This document shows positions 32,697 through 46,500 of a DNA stretch of 64,000 nt, piece after piece (the stretch's first letter is position 1; every line of letters begins with the position of its first letter). The notes below the pieces were generated by a model. It was given only the letters and a program-made list of their open reading frames with translations. It had not been told where the DNA came from and ran no database searches. Source of the stretch: Musa acuminata AAA Group (lineage: Eukaryota > Streptophyta > Magnoliopsida > Zingiberales > Musaceae); assembly GCF_036884655.1 (NCBI RefSeq), contig NC_088340.1, positions 11,224,001 through 11,288,000 on the forward strand, in the 5' to 3' direction. A program made the translations under genes and the position numbers.

Positions 32697-35600
32697 ATGA
32701 CGGCGGGTTTAAGATGGATTCCTCCTCTGCTTCTTCTTCTTATGGGCTTCCTGCTGGTTTTGAACGGAGGTCGGGGGTGGATTGGAAGCGAGAGGTCCTC
32801 TGGCTCGAGGTACATTTCTATCGTTTGTCCCTTTGACATCTCTTTCCTTCTTTCCGTTTCATTTGAAATTAAGATGCAGGAGTTTCAGTCGTTTCTTGTG
32901 AAACGTTATGCGGGCTTCTGCCATTTCTATGGAAATGGGAATTTGGGGGGTTTGAGATGGCTTTGATTCTGTTCTGGAGCAGAGCGAGAGCTGAGGTTTT
33001 GCCGAGCAAGTGGCGTTGGGCAGAACTAGTTAAGAAGAAGGTTCTCACAGGTTGTTGTACTTCTCGGGCTTCTTGCAGGAATGGCGGAGCATCGCGGAGG
33101 AGCTTGAGAGAGGCCTCCGCGAACGCGACCAGCGCCGATGCTTCCTTGGAAGACAGGTGAGTTCCAAACTCCATGTTCGAGTTTTCCCGGTTCCTACGAG
33201 AATCTGGGCCGTTCATCGGACTTCGCTGAGATCGACATCTCTTAGCTTTCCGATCACGCTTTATTTCCTTACGCTTCGCTTTGCTCGTTGCTCTCCTCCA
33301 CTGCCATTGCTTTCTTGGAAAAGGGTAGGAACAAAAAACCAACCAAATCAAATCTCAAGCCCTTTCTTCGTCCTTTTACACCACCAATGCAGAAGACTCC
33401 GGTCAATACCCATCGAAGGATGGGGTGAGTGATGCTGTGATGGGGCCAGAATCTCGTTTCTTGGTAATCAATCGTTCCCTTATTCTCCATGGCTGAACCA
33501 TGGCGTTTCCCGCTTTGGCGCCGTAGATTTCCCGTCCGAGGTATTCTATGGTCAGGTCAGAAGGCAACCGACCGCCTGGGATCTGTGCGTCATTCCCGAA
33601 AAATTGTAACATCTCGATTTGGGAGACGTGACGTGATTTGGTCAAAATAAAATCGACTAGTTCATTTTTCTCACTGTTTCTTAGTCGCTTTAATATATGA
33701 AAATTGCAAGCGATGACTATTGACCAAGAATGATGCTTCATGCTTCTCCTACTCCTAGGGCTGTAACCAGGGCAGCAGAAGCCGCAGTCGATGACCCCGA
33801 GGAGGTTGCTTCGACGGTCCTGACGTAAGTCATCCTGATTTCTATATCCTACGTTGTCAATTCTCTCGAATAGAAAGTTGAGGAATTCTAAATGAATGCA
33901 GCTTTGTTGGATATAAACTTTTGTTGTTTGCTGTTTTCCTGTTGTTCTTTTTGCATGTCAAAATCTCGTCTTCCTGCTATTTAATTATAATAACTGCAGC
34001 ATTAACGTGAGGGTACCCCCATCATTTCCTGGAGTCCCACGGCCAGAATAAGTCACCTGCAGTTGCATCTTTTCTTGTTCATGATAGGATTCCATTTACG
34101 CCTTCGACATGTTCAATTGCATTTTAATGATCACAGACAGACTAGATGCACTGTTTTCGGTTCTTCATTTCAATTTTACCTTCGTTTCTTTGGTACCGAG
34201 TGGGATCACGTGCGCCATGCACTCTTTGCGCTCGCTCTACCTGAGGAGACTTCGATTGTTTCGATGATAGAAGAATACCTTTCTCCCTTCGAGTGGTCGC
34301 CATCACCTTGTTTCATCTAATCAGTACAACAAGCCTCTTATCTTTCGCTGCATTAAAGACATGCTTCTCCTTGACGTTGTACTTCCTACACCCGCATTAA
34401 TTCCTCACATGAAACGGTTTGCTCCACAGGTCTAGTGGACCAGTGAAACTTGCATCTGAGATGCTATCCTTTCCCATCCCTGTAGGTGACTGGTCCATAA
34501 ATTCCTCAAAATTGATGGCCTATGGATTTACTTATGGTGTTTTGTTCTGCCAATTCATCGAGCATCTTTGCTACATAGCCTTAGCAACGGACGGAGAGTC
34601 CACTCTTTTCATGAGGAAATGCTAACGATTCGGTATGACAAACTTCTTTCGTCAGGACCATAATCAACAGCACGGCTCGAAGATCTCTTGGTTATCTGTC
34701 GTGCGGTTCAGGCAACCCGATCGACGACTGCTGGCGGTGCGACCCCGATTGGCATGTCAACAGAAAAAAGCTCGCTGACTGTGGCATTGGCTTTGGCCGC
34801 AACGCGATAGGTGGCCGCGACGGGGAGTTGTACGTTGTGACAGACTCCGGGGACGATGATCCCGTGAATCCTCGCCCGGGAACACTTAGATACGCCGTCA
34901 TCCAGGACGTGCCCCTCTGGATCACCTTTAAACACGACATGGAGATCACGCTCAAGGAGGAACTCATTATGAACAGCTTTAAGACGATCGATGGACGCGG
35001 TGTCAACGTCCACATTGCCAATGGCGCCTGCATCACCATCCAGTACATCACCAACGTCATCATCCATGGCCTCCACATCCACGACTGCAAGCCCACCGGG
35101 AATGCCATGGTCCGCAGCTCTCCTTCTCACTATGGATGGAGAACCATGGCTGATGGGGATGCCGTTTCCATTTTCGGCTCCAGCCACATTTGGGTGGACC
35201 ACTGCTCTCTGTCCAACTGCGCCGATGGACTTGTCGATGCCGTCATGGGCTCCACTGCCATTACGGTCTCCAACAATTACTTCACCCACCACAATGAGGT
35301 ATCCCTTTCTTGCATTGCTCCAGTCGAACGTCGGTTATTCGATTTTATTCTGTAGCACCAAAAGAGTGTTGAATAAGGACGAATTCGACAGGAAGTGCTA
35401 TTTCATATATCATGCGTTCTATTTGTCCAGTGCAAGACATGTTAAAAACAAGAAAATATGCTGCTACCAAATGTTACTTTCTAAATATGACTACTGTACA
35501 TCTAGCCACCTTATTTCAGTGCTCTTTCTTTGATGATTGAGATTGCCTATTATGACAGGCACCAAGGAGCATTCGCCAAAGAATTGATTTCTATTTTCTT

Positions 35601-36437
35601 AACTGCAATTGGCATTTAGCACGGGAGAACAAAAAAGATTTGCTTGATTGACATTGATTTTATCTAAATTCTGAAAATTTGTCTTGTGTGAGCATTATTG
35701 GCCGAATTGATGCAGGTCATGCTTTTGGGACACACTGATTCTTATGCAAGGGACAGCATCATGCAAGTAACGATCGCATTTAACCATTTTGGTGAAGGTC
35801 TGATTCAGAGAATGCCCAGGTAACTTTCGGAAATCCACAACGATGGGATATATATTCTCCAACTCTTTTCATCCGCTTAGGAAAACGGAACAAATTAACA
35901 TATTGTCCGAGAAGTTGAAAGTAATAAATAATCTCCACAATGACTATGTTGCTTGAGATTTCAGGTGCAGGCATGGCTACTTCCACGTGGTAAACAATGA
36001 CTACACGCACTGGGAGATGTACGCCATTGGCGGTAGCGCGAATCCAACGATCAACAGTCAAGGCAACCGATACCTTGCGCCGACCAATCCATTTGCAAAG
36101 GAGGTACAAGAAGCAACCTACAACAGCTCCGTCCATCCTCCCTCTTTTGTGCACCATTTATAAGAATTTTCCTTCCATCGCGACTTCTAATAATCCCTAT
36201 GCTTCGATTGAATAGGTAACAAAAAGGGTGGACACAGATCAAAGCACGTGGAAGAACTGGAATTGGAGGTCGGAGGGTGACCTGCTTCTGAATGGTGCTT
36301 TTTTCACCCCTTCCGGTGCAGGGGCTTCAGCCAGCTACGCACGGGCCTCCAGCTTTGGGGCCAAGCCCTCTTCCTTGGTTGACACACTGACTTCTGATGC
36401 TGGGGTCCTGTCTTGCCAAGTCGGCACTCGATGTTAA
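32697..36437 (+). CDS. Pectate lyase (polysaccharide lyase family 1)
   Basis: Secreted enzyme that cleaves de-esterified homogalacturonan by Ca2+-dependent beta-elimination in the cell wall. Seven exons: 32697-32809, 33079-33156, 33759-33824, 34656-35298, 35716-35819, 35965-36103, 36216-36437, giving 454 aa in frame. Exon 1 encodes a signal peptide ([19 protein letters not shown]). A variable N-terminal linker is spread over three short exons. The catalytic domain starts with [19 protein letters not shown]. Hallmarks: [52 protein letters not shown] (Ca2+-binding Asp residues), [18 protein letters not shown], and [17 protein letters not shown] with the catalytic Arg. It ends SCQVGTRC. All key residues are present, so it is probably active. 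Closest paralogue not assigned. Confidence 0.95.
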
Positions 36438-37498
36438 CGTAATGCCAAGTAGCAGAACGCCACAACCCGAAGGATGGGAAATCGTACTTGACGGTGTTAC
36501 AAATTTCTTCTATGTTACACCGTCAGAAATGTCATTTCCTCCAATTGCCCAACCTCCGCCTGGCTCCATATGTGGAGCGCATGCGGAAGCGTTGTCAGTT
36601 TCTTTTATTCTACTTTGCTGTTTTAGCTCTGTTACACCGTCCATCTAGCAATAAGTGGGTTTATAGATAGACTTCATCCTGGTGGCGTGTCGTCACAGTT
36701 GAATTTACTACAATGCAGCAGAATTTTATATAGTTGCAATTTAGTCTTTTGCCCGTTATCCTTGTACCTTTCGCTTGGTCATTGTATTGGTAGGAATGGA
36801 TTTTGTCATCTTAAAGATTGTATTACGTATGGTCTCTCCTCATAAGACTGACTATGGTTCTTAAATAGCAAACCTGGAAGTATCCATCTTTGCCTGATAC
36901 CCAATCTATCTGTTTCTCTTTGTCTTCTCTCAGAATACCAATGGTTTAACTGCACAATGGATGATTTAGCTTATTCCAGATCCTAGAGGAGATAATTTTC
37001 CTTTCTATATGTTGGTTGCTTTCACTAGTTTCTGATTATTATTAGTATTATAACAAAAAGGAATGGACCCCATCCCACAAAATCATTGGAGTTGATCTTG
37101 TTTTGAAATGATTTTATTCATATATCAATTTGTTGATACGTACTATTCGAACCTATTGATTTTTAATATCATAAGTGGAAAAACAATTCGTTACCTCATT
37201 TAATTGGAATTCCCAAGTATTAATAAATACATTCTATTTCCATGTCAATTTTAGGAGATGCCAAAAATGCTGCCATCATATATGGCACTTTTCCTAAACA
37301 ATAACTAGTCGCTCTAATCTGACACGTAGACAACTATATCCCACCCACCCCCGTCCATTAGTGCCGACGTCACAAGTGACGTTTTACGTCGTCTCAAGTT
37401 AACATCCAGAATCGGACGGCTGGATCTTCTCGCTATCGGATCGATCGAAGGGTTGATATGGAATTCGTCATTGCCGTGCTTCCGTCCGCATAGATTCT
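36438..37498. other. 3' UTR of pectate lyase and intergenic DNA
   Basis: Nothing beyond short frames. A clear polyadenylation signal could not be singled out. Confidence 0.4.
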
Positions 37499-37504
37499 TA
37501 TATA
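37499..37504 (+). promoter_or_regulatory. TATA box of the thiolase gene
   Basis: TATATA within TTATATAC, 164 nt before the ATG, leaving room for a leader that includes the (GA)n tract. Confidence 0.55.
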
Positions 37505-37610
37505 CGACCTCTTACGCGTGTGGCTACTCCGATATAATTGTCCGGAGACGCCTCCGTTGGAATGGCGTGAACGCTTCTTTCTTCCCGGTGCTGCAAAAGA
37601 AATATCTCTG

Positions 37611-37640
37611 GAGAGAGAGGAGAGAGAGAGAGAGAGAGAG
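37611..37640 (+). repeat. (GA)n tract in the thiolase 5' leader
   Basis: Nearly pure GA dinucleotide run 28-57 nt before the start codon. Such tracts are common in plant leaders and can bind BPC factors; no function shown here. Confidence 0.6.
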
Positions 37641-37667
37641 GGGGGAAAGCGATCTGCATCGGATCAC

Positions 37668-40600
37668 ATGGAGAAGGCGATCGATCGGCAGCGGGTCCTC
37701 CTTCGACACCTCCGACCCTCCCCTTCTTCGTCCCCGAATGGTTCGCATTTGATCTCGGTAATCGCTTCCCACCCTGTCTTTTCTGTCACGGTGGTGGATG
37801 GATCAGTTAGTGTTTCGTTTCCTGTATCGTGATTCATCGCGTCGGAGAGTTTTTTTTTTTAATTTTATTTTATGTGTTGGGTGCTTCCTTTGTTGATTTG
37901 GTTCGATCATATTGGACGTGTTCCATTTCTGTTACGGTATAAAACAGCCAGTTCACCATTTCCCCCCTTTTAAATTCTCGACGACAGGCTTCTGTTTGTG
38001 CCGCTGGGGACAGTGCGGCTTATCAGAGGAATTCCTGCTTCGGCGATGACGTCGTGGTTGTCGCGTAAGTTCTTTCTCATATGTAAATTTAATTTTGTTT
38101 TGTTTGAGTCGTGATTAATCGTCAGAATTCTAATTCCCTCAATTCGTATTTGATATATGGAAGGAGACTGTAGTATTTGTTAGGGAGGAAAAGTGAGATC
38201 GTAAACCAATAGAATTTTACAAGGTAATTGTGAAATTTGGACATATCGATTATTTGTTGTCCAAAATAATTGTACTTCTTTTTGAAAGAAGGTTGTCGTT
38301 TTCTAGAATGTAATTGTTAAATTTTGACAATGATTTATTGCCAAAAGAAAATACAAAAGGATTCTAAGGCAAATGAGTAAGTTACAGCGTAGATTTGTGT
38401 TCAATTATTATGATGCACCTAAGTGTTTTGTTACTCCACAAGGATGTCATGATCGGCTGACATCATTGACCGCTTGTGGTAGTGATTATAATGGCCATGT
38501 TGCTTCTCAACTCATTTCAAGATGCTAATGAATTGAGAAAGTGTACTGCTGCTGGCTAAATTAGAAGGATGGTTCGGTCATCAAGACCTTCTGTCAATGA
38601 TTCAATGATTCAGTCGTCAAACAGAAAGTTTCTTTCTGTTTTCTTAATTTTACGACTGTTGTCGTTTGAGTACTATTGTAGTGTGATCTTTCTTCCTACA
38701 AGCCACTAGAGCCTTCTTTCATTCTTGGTTTAGTATGTTGCTAGTTGTGATTTCCGATGGTTTATCACATCATATGTTGTTCGTTTATGTGTTCTGCTCC
38801 TATCCTGGTCATTCTCAATCCTACCACCATATGTTTTAGTGCTTATCGAACTGCGATTTGCAAGTCCAAGAGAGGGGGTTTCAAGGATACATATCCTGAG
38901 GAGCTGCTTACTGCTGTGCTGAAGGTCTGTTTTCCTCAGATTTGTGTTTGATAAGGTAGAGATTAAATAGTGGAGGTAATCTCAAAAAGATCTTTTTCTC
39001 ATATAGGCATTGTTGGATAAGACGAACCTAAACCCAAATGAAGTGGGTGATATTGTGGTCGGTACTGTGTTGGCACCAGGCGCCCAAAGAGCAACTGAAT
39101 GCAGGATGGCAGCATTCTATGCTGGTTTTCCTGGTACCTAGGCTTCCTGCTTTCTTATTTATGTTGGTGTTTTATGTACAGTTTTGTTACATCATACAAC
39201 ATAAAATTTTCCCCACAGAAACTGTTCCAGTCAGAACTGTCAACAGGCAGTGCTCGTCAGGCCTTCAGGCAGTTGCTGATGTTGCTGCTGCTATTAAATC
39301 TGGATTCTATGATATCGGTGAGGTCCTTTTGGTTTCCTTGCCTTTGTGCTGGAGCGATAATCGTCTCCTAATCTTTTCTTTTTCCCTTTGCCAAAACAGG
39401 AATTGGTGCTGGGTTAGAATCTATGACCACAAATTCAATGTCGTGGGACGGTTCAATAAATCCAAAAGTATGCTTTTGGAGTCTTGTTTAGTTTTCCATA
39501 AGATAGTTTTTGCATTCTTTTTCTGACTGCATAGTTTTTCTGAGTGATTCAGGTAAATGCATTTCAGCAAGCCCAAAATTGTCTACTTCCCATGGGAATT
39601 ACCTCTGAGAATGTTGCACATCGCTATGGTGTGACTAGACAAGAGCAAGACCAGGCTGCTGTGCGTCTGTTGCCATTGATTATACTGGTGTTTCGATGCT
39701 TTTTATTGTCTTAAAGTACTTTTCTTCTTTGGTCAGGTTAATTCTCATAGGAAGGCAGCTGCAGCAACTGCTGCCGGTAAATTTAAAGAAGAAATCATAC
39801 CAGTTACCACAAAGGTGACTGATCCTATCACGATACCTTTTCTTTTTCGTTTTTGCTTCCTTTAGCAATTTAATATCATTTGGCCTCGAGTCAGTCAGTA
39901 GCAATAGTATCACCCAACATATACCACAAGAAAGTAACCATCATTGGCCCAAAATTAAAGCTTATGCACCTATTGCTCGCTAATTCTTGGTTCTGATGAT
40001 ATGATTAACTTTTTGAAGATTGTGGACCCAAAAACTGGTGAGGAAAAGCAGGTGACCATATCCGTGGATGATGGAATCCGGCCAGAAACTTCCATCTCTA
40101 GTTTGGCAAAGCTAAAACCAGTATTTAAGAAGGATGGAAGTACAACTGCTGGTATTAAAATTCTCTTTTATATGATGAATATGTTATCAGCTGGTTCTCT
40201 GTTGGCAGTCATTTGTATGTGACACTTTATTGTAGGCAATTCTAGTCAGGTAAGTGATGGTGCTGGAGCAGTCCTCTTGATGAGGAGAGACGTAGCAATG
40301 CAAAATGGATTTCCTATCCTTGGTGTATTCAGGTTAAATTTTGTATATTTCGTTGAATATTAAATCTATTCTTGTACTAATATAAATCATGTCTGTTTGA
40401 ATCTAATAGCTTGAGGTCCTTGCTTCACTTGCTTGAACTTACTTTATGAATGCATATGCATCATGCTCATGTACACAAAAAAATAAATAAATAAACAAGA
40501 AGGGGGATAGGTGTTACGTCTTTCCTGCCCTTTTTTTATCTTTCCTGCAAGCCTTTCTTGCCAAAAGTTGGCTTTTGGATAGGCTTTTAGAGGGTGTGAA

Positions 40601-42941
40601 TGGGCCAGTCTCTATCTGCTGTGAGCTGACTCAAAGAAATAGCGGTTAGCAATTTCAAGGGTCATCATGTTGGATTCTGATTGGTGATTTAGCCGGTAAG
40701 GTTTTTTTGGGCTAGAAACCGATCAACTCTTTTAGCTTGTGGCTTTATAACTGATTTGAGTTTGAAGTGGCATATATCTAAATATCATGTTCTCAATAGT
40801 CTTTCTTCCCAAACAAGTAATCCTTCCGTGTAGCACCGATATCAACCAAGGACTCAGATCAGTCAGCCCAACCTGAGCTTTGTTCTCTATGGTTGGGCCA
40901 AGGTTTGGTCTAATCTTCATGATGGTTCAGTCTAGGTCTGAGTATAGTGAAGGTTTCAGTTTTGTGGATCTGGTCATTGTTGACCTGACAGCAACCTGGC
41001 CCGTTCCATATGCTTAAGTTTGTTTTTCTGGTACATTGATTTTGTAGAGTGAAGCTTTAAGCTGCTTACCATAATCAACCTTATGTAAATTTGTCTATTT
41101 AACTCGAGCGCCGAGAGTGATTCGTCTTGTAACATGAATATTGTTTGTTTTGCAAGTTAGCACCGATACGATCGCAACTACTTAAATCCCTTTTGGACAC
41201 TATATTGTTGTAGCAGCTTATTGCTTTGATGAGCTTACATTATACAACGAAAAGGACCATTTCCTATCGTATCCTACATATTTGTTCATGTTACATCAAA
41301 GCCTGTCCTCGACAGAAGTTTTTACTTAATGTAACCAAATATAACCAATACAGATGGTTCATATTTGGTGGTATGAAATGATTGTAAACATATTCTGAAA
41401 CTACAGCAGTACAAGACCATGCCAAAGAGCAAACTGTTATGGGTGAATAAGATAGTTAAGTTCAATCTTTTCAGCAGTCACAACTGCTCATTCGACCACC
41501 CTTATCATAGTTTTGATTGGCCTAAACTGTTTGTTTTTAACTTAACCTTCGTAAGGCTTGTGTTATACATTTTATCATGGTCATTGATATCTGTGGTGAT
41601 CTTTTTTTATTCGGAAGAGAGAATAATTTTCCAAGATTATCCATTAGTTATATTTACTTGATAACTTCAGGAGTTTTGCTGCGGTTGGCGTTGACCCTGC
41701 TGTCATGGGTGTCGGTCCGGCTGTAGCAATTCCAGCTGCAGTAAAATCTGCTGGTCTTCAGATTGAAGACATCGATCTGTTTGAAATTAATGAGGTTGTA
41801 TAAATTTTGTATTTCGATAACTGTCTTTGGTAACATGCAGTTATATTATTGCATGTCTTGATATTTGTTGTTGCTTCTGTGTAGGCTTTTGCCTCTCAAT
41901 TTGTATATTGCTGCAAGAAGCTGGAGCTGGATGCGACAAAAGTAAATGTTAATGGAGGTGCTATCGCTCTTGGTCACCCCTTGGGTGCAACAGGTATTTG
42001 CCACCGTTTATTTCTTTATTGCAGGAACTACCAAACATCTTTCTTCGATGTGCATCTGTTCTGGATGCATGTGATCAATGCGGGAGGAGGTTGATATTTT
42101 ATGATCGACAAATATCCTATTCAACGAGGAGTGTTTACCATTCATCTCTTAGCATCCTTGTTTTCTTGTCATCTTAGAATCAAAATAGTTCAGCAAAGCC
42201 CTGTTTATTGGGTACGATGACCTTTTAGTATATGGGTTCATTAGACGGTAACCCATTATCTCTTACTAACTGCAGTTGCGATTAAGATATTTTCTTATAT
42301 AAAATCACCATCGATCATAGATGGTTCGATGTGATCGGTACGGAGGAATTGGGAAATCAAATGCGAGTACGTCTTACGAGATTACAGATTTTTCCCTTTC
42401 TCTTTCATGCCTTTTCATTAATTAGCATGATTTTTTTTTGTCATGATATTACGAATAACTTCAAATAGTTGGATTAAATTCCACCGGGGCATTATCTTAA
42501 GATAGAGGATATTTTGTTGTCTTCTCTATTATCTTTGGTATCTTTTCCTTCTATCTTCAAATATTGAAGAGTTCTGATTCACTTGAACCTTAAGATGATC
42601 GAGGAAATTCTGCTCTTGGCTGATGGTGGACGTCATATGTGATTGCTTCGCTGTTCATTGCAGGTGCTCGCAGTGTGAGCACTCTCCTAAATGAAATGAA
42701 ACGAAGGGGCAAAGATTGCCGATTTGGGGTCATCTCGATGTGCATAGGTCTGTCCATCCTCTCTTACCGCCCATTGTCTCTTCCTCTGATTTGCTGTTCC
42801 TTCCTGACCAATTTTTGTATGGTATGTGCAGGCACAGGGATGGGTGCTGCCGCCGTCTTCGAAAGAGGAGACGCAACCGATGGACTCACCAATGCACGGA
42901 GAATGCAGTCTCACAACCTGTTATCGAAGGATGCCATGTAA
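37668..42941 (+). CDS. KAT: 3-ketoacyl-CoA thiolase, peroxisomal
   Basis: Last step of peroxisomal beta-oxidation: thiolysis of 3-ketoacyl-CoA to acetyl-CoA and a shortened acyl-CoA; serves lipid breakdown and jasmonate and auxin-precursor chain shortening. Fourteen exons: 37668-37757, 37988-38064, 38840-38924, 39007-39133, 39219-39317, 39400-39467, 39553-39660, 39737-39814, 40019-40151, 40236-40332, 41671-41794, 41885-41993, 42664-42747, 42832-42941; 462 aa. PTS2 signal RQRVLLRHL at residues 8-16. Active-site Cys in [10 protein letters not shown] (residue 138), His in GHPLGATG, Cys in SMCIGTGMG. Length and all motifs equal those of plant KAT2/PED1. The stop TAA also overlaps a possible donor (AT|GTAAG), so an alternative last exon near 43021 is conceivable and would change only the final residues. 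Runs tail to tail with the 4CL-like gene. Confidence 0.96.
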
Positions 42942-43534
42942 GTGTCTGTGTTACATTAAACTCCGTCTATTTCATGGCATTATTACCAACAAACCAATTA
43001 TACGTTGATTGATCATTGCAGATCGTAAACTGTTGGTTCTCGTGAGCCATGAGCACTGGTCATATGTGACCAAATTATATATGCCTCGACGATAAGCTAC
43101 GAATACTTAAATGCAGTATCCGATTTGATTTCGAAACTGACTATGCCTCTGTTAGATGGTTTGGTTCTTTATTGTAATTCTCAATCTCCTGGTTTCTGGT
43201 GTTTGCTACATTTTGAATCCAACTGCTGCTCTCACCAAACAATGTGTTGTTTCTTTCATCAAATAATAATAGTGGCTGAGTAAGTGTTGATCCCAAAGCT
43301 GTCGGGAGAAATCCAAGGGAATTTAGATGAACTCATGTAACAAATCTTTGCAACCTTCTGTGGTGTTATTACACCGTTTGTTGACATAGAATCAAACGAC
43401 GACTTATTCAGATTAGAGAACAACATCAAGGAAAACAAACAGTAAGAGAAGCAAAGCCTCCCAATCCGACAACATCCATTCCGTACAGTACGGCGAACGC
43501 AGCTCAAAGAAGTGATGCTTCGTGACATGTTATT

Positions 43535-46500
43535 CTATAGCCTTGCAGATATGTCTCGTCTCTGACGGCGATCAGCCGCGGCCTTCAGATGCCGCCTCAG
43601 GATCTTCCCTGACGGAGATCTTGGGATGAACTCCACGAAAGCCACTTTCCTAATCTTCTTGTAAGGAGCCACCTATACAAACACAAATTCAAAAATATAA
43701 ACCTTTTTCTCTCTTCTCAATCATAATAGCCCTTATTGCCAAGAATCTATTACGGATTTGCTTAGGTTAATATATGCATGAGGTCAAACAAAAACTTGAG
43801 TTATCATGTTGTAGGTAAAATCTAGTGTATGTAATTGGGTTCTTTCGATCCTTAGGGGCGTGGGGTGGGGTATGAGACTATCCTCCCTATTCATATATGA
43901 ATATTTCCAACAGCATTTGCTATCTTCCTTTTCTATTATTTGGTTGGATAGGAAGATGACAGTGTTCTAATCTCTGTGTATGGGAATATTAAAAGTCTGC
44001 CCTCTACCTTGTTGTCCATGAAAGCGAAGATATCATCTTCCTCCACATTGCTTCCCGGCTTTCTGACAACACATGCCACAGGGATCTCCCCTGCCTCTTC
44101 ATCAGGGTACCTGCTATCAAAGTTGAACTTTCACACACACACCCAATCATGGGAATAGCAGTGCCATTACCCTTTCAGAAACAACACTAGATACCGACAC
44201 AAGTGAATGCAGTCCATTTCTAACTAGAATTGTGTGGTGCCATTTTACCAAATATCTATCGAAATGGTCACTGTCATACATGTATAATAGTATTTTAATA
44301 TTTGACATGCACTAGACTCTTCTCCTGTGTTCTCTTTTCATCGCTAAGCTGTTCTGCCAAGTGTGTTTTCTTCCTCTTTATCTTTTCCCTTTTACAAGAG
44401 AAAAGTTCTCGATCAAGTTATAGTTTCCCACAGTCATATTAGATCAGTGACCAAATCGATTAACGCCATCACAATAAAACTAAGCAGTCCTTTTACTCAC
44501 GAAGTGACAGCAACATCCAGGACATCAGGATGCGTAGAAAGAACCTCTTCAAGCTCCGCCGGAGATACCTGCAATGCCCCAAGCAAGCATCGGCTGAAAC
44601 TGGCAAATCGAGTGCTCGTCATCGAAAGCTGAGCAAAAGAGAACCTGGTAAGCTTTGTATTTTATGAGCTCTTTGATCCTGTCGACGACGTAGACCAACC
44701 CACGCATGTCGATGTAGCACAAGTCGCCGGTGTGCAGCCACCCTTCTCGGTCGATGGCAAGAGATGTGGCTTCCTCGTTCTTCATGTAGCCTAGGGATAG
44801 ATACCCCACACCAGGATTCCAGGGTTCAGATGAAGACACCACCACCTCTGTGGAATGCTATTAATTCGATCTCCCGCAAGTGTGCGTGCATGCAATGGGT
44901 GCGTCACGTACCTTGCATGACGAGAGGCCCCCTGACGCACAGTTCGCCATGTCGATACGGTGGAAGAGCTTTTCCTGTACGCACGTCAGCAATCCTGGCT
45001 TCCATTGTCGGGATCAACCTTCCGATGGAGACGTGGAATCGGCCTCTGACCCCATCACACACAGTTATGGGGCCACTGGTTTCGGTTAATCCATAGCACT
45101 GCACCAAATATTGTTATGTCTAAGAAGAACCTCCTCCCCATGCGCATGCCAAGCAAATGTGCATAGCAGTAGTAATGTAGCTGATTTGAGCAAATGACTG
45201 TTAAAAGAAAAGGGTACTCGATAAGCTTAATAATCTATCTACATGTGTTCATGGCAAAACCATTAACATCTGAAGCACAATAATAATGATCCCACGATTG
45301 AGGACTCGGCTTTGCAAATGTTGACTTCTTGGCTTTCGATTTGGACTATGGAGAAGAGACAGGCATTTAAATCACAAAGCGAAGTAGAGAAAGTGGTCGA
45401 ATTAATTCTTGCCAGTTTCTGGTAATTAAGTTTGGGCCTGACACACCAGAATTGAGCTAGCTTACTACCCTTGCCGTCGGATCTTATTTGAACGGCCACC
45501 GTTCACCAAAACCCGATTGTAAGAGCACACGCAGTGGAGCGGCTCGCATTGTGTTCCATGTGAGAATTTAATTCCTTTTTCGGATGGGTGACGTCGGATG
45601 TAATCCCAGTCGTCCATCTTGAGAACACGCCGTTTTTTAGTTGTTGTGATTTGAGGAGACCATTCGATCGTGATCCGACGGTCAGCATAGGAGCAATGCG
45701 TAAGGAAGGACGTGTGACTCACCTGAGAGAGAGTGGTGCCGGGGAAGCACTCGACGAAGCGCTCCAACTGCTCCCTGGCGATGGGCGCGCCGGAGCAGAT
45801 GACCTCCTTCAGCGACCGCAGACCACGTCCGCCGGCCAAACCCGCGCGGCACGACCGCGCCATCTGCACCACCACAGGGGGCACCGCGGGGAGCCGCGTC
45901 ACTCGGTGTTGCTCCACCGCCGTCAGCAGCTCCCCCACCGCGTACCGCCGGAGCACCACCGTGGTGGCCCCCGACGCCAGCGTCCCGCACACCAGCACCG
46001 AGAACCCGAACATGTGCGACAGCGGCACCACGCACGCGTACACATCATCGCGCCGCGCTTCGCCCCCCCACACGTGCCGCAGCAGGCTCGCCGTGGCAGT
46101 CAGGTTCCCGTGGGTGCTCACCACCCCCTTGCTCTTCCCCGTCGTCCCTGACGAGTACATCACCGTCGCCGGGTGGCCGGGGCCCACGTCCACGTCGGGC
46201 AAGGGCGGGTCAACTTCGCGGGGCAGGGAGGCGAGGAAGGGCTCGATCGGGATCAGGGGGCGACCGGGGAGGATGCCGTCGAGCTTGGTGACGAGCTCGA
46301 TGGCGGCGATGATGAGGACGGGCTCGGAGTCGCGGACCTGCGTCTGGAGCTCTAAGTGGGTGAGGAGGGGGTTGGCGGTGGAGAGGACGGCGCCGAGGGA
46401 GAGGACGGCGAGGGCGAGGACGGGGTAGTGGATGGAGTTAGGGGAGACGAGGAGGGCGAGGTCCCCGCGGCGTAGGCCAGCGGAGGAGAGTGCGGAGGCG

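Noticed and set aside
34692..35292. Minus-strand frames opposite the catalytic exon of pectate lyase
   Set aside because: Antisense shadows of a conserved coding exon.
35299..35715. GTATCCCTTT donor of pectate lyase intron 4 as a U12-type intron
   Set aside because: Close to the GTATCCTTT consensus but with an extra C, and no TTCCTTAAC-like branch site near the 3' end. Treated as a normal U2-type intron.
45588..46428. Long plus-strand frames opposite the 4CL-like first exon
   Set aside because: Mirror frames of a very GC-rich exon; the minus strand has full family conservation.
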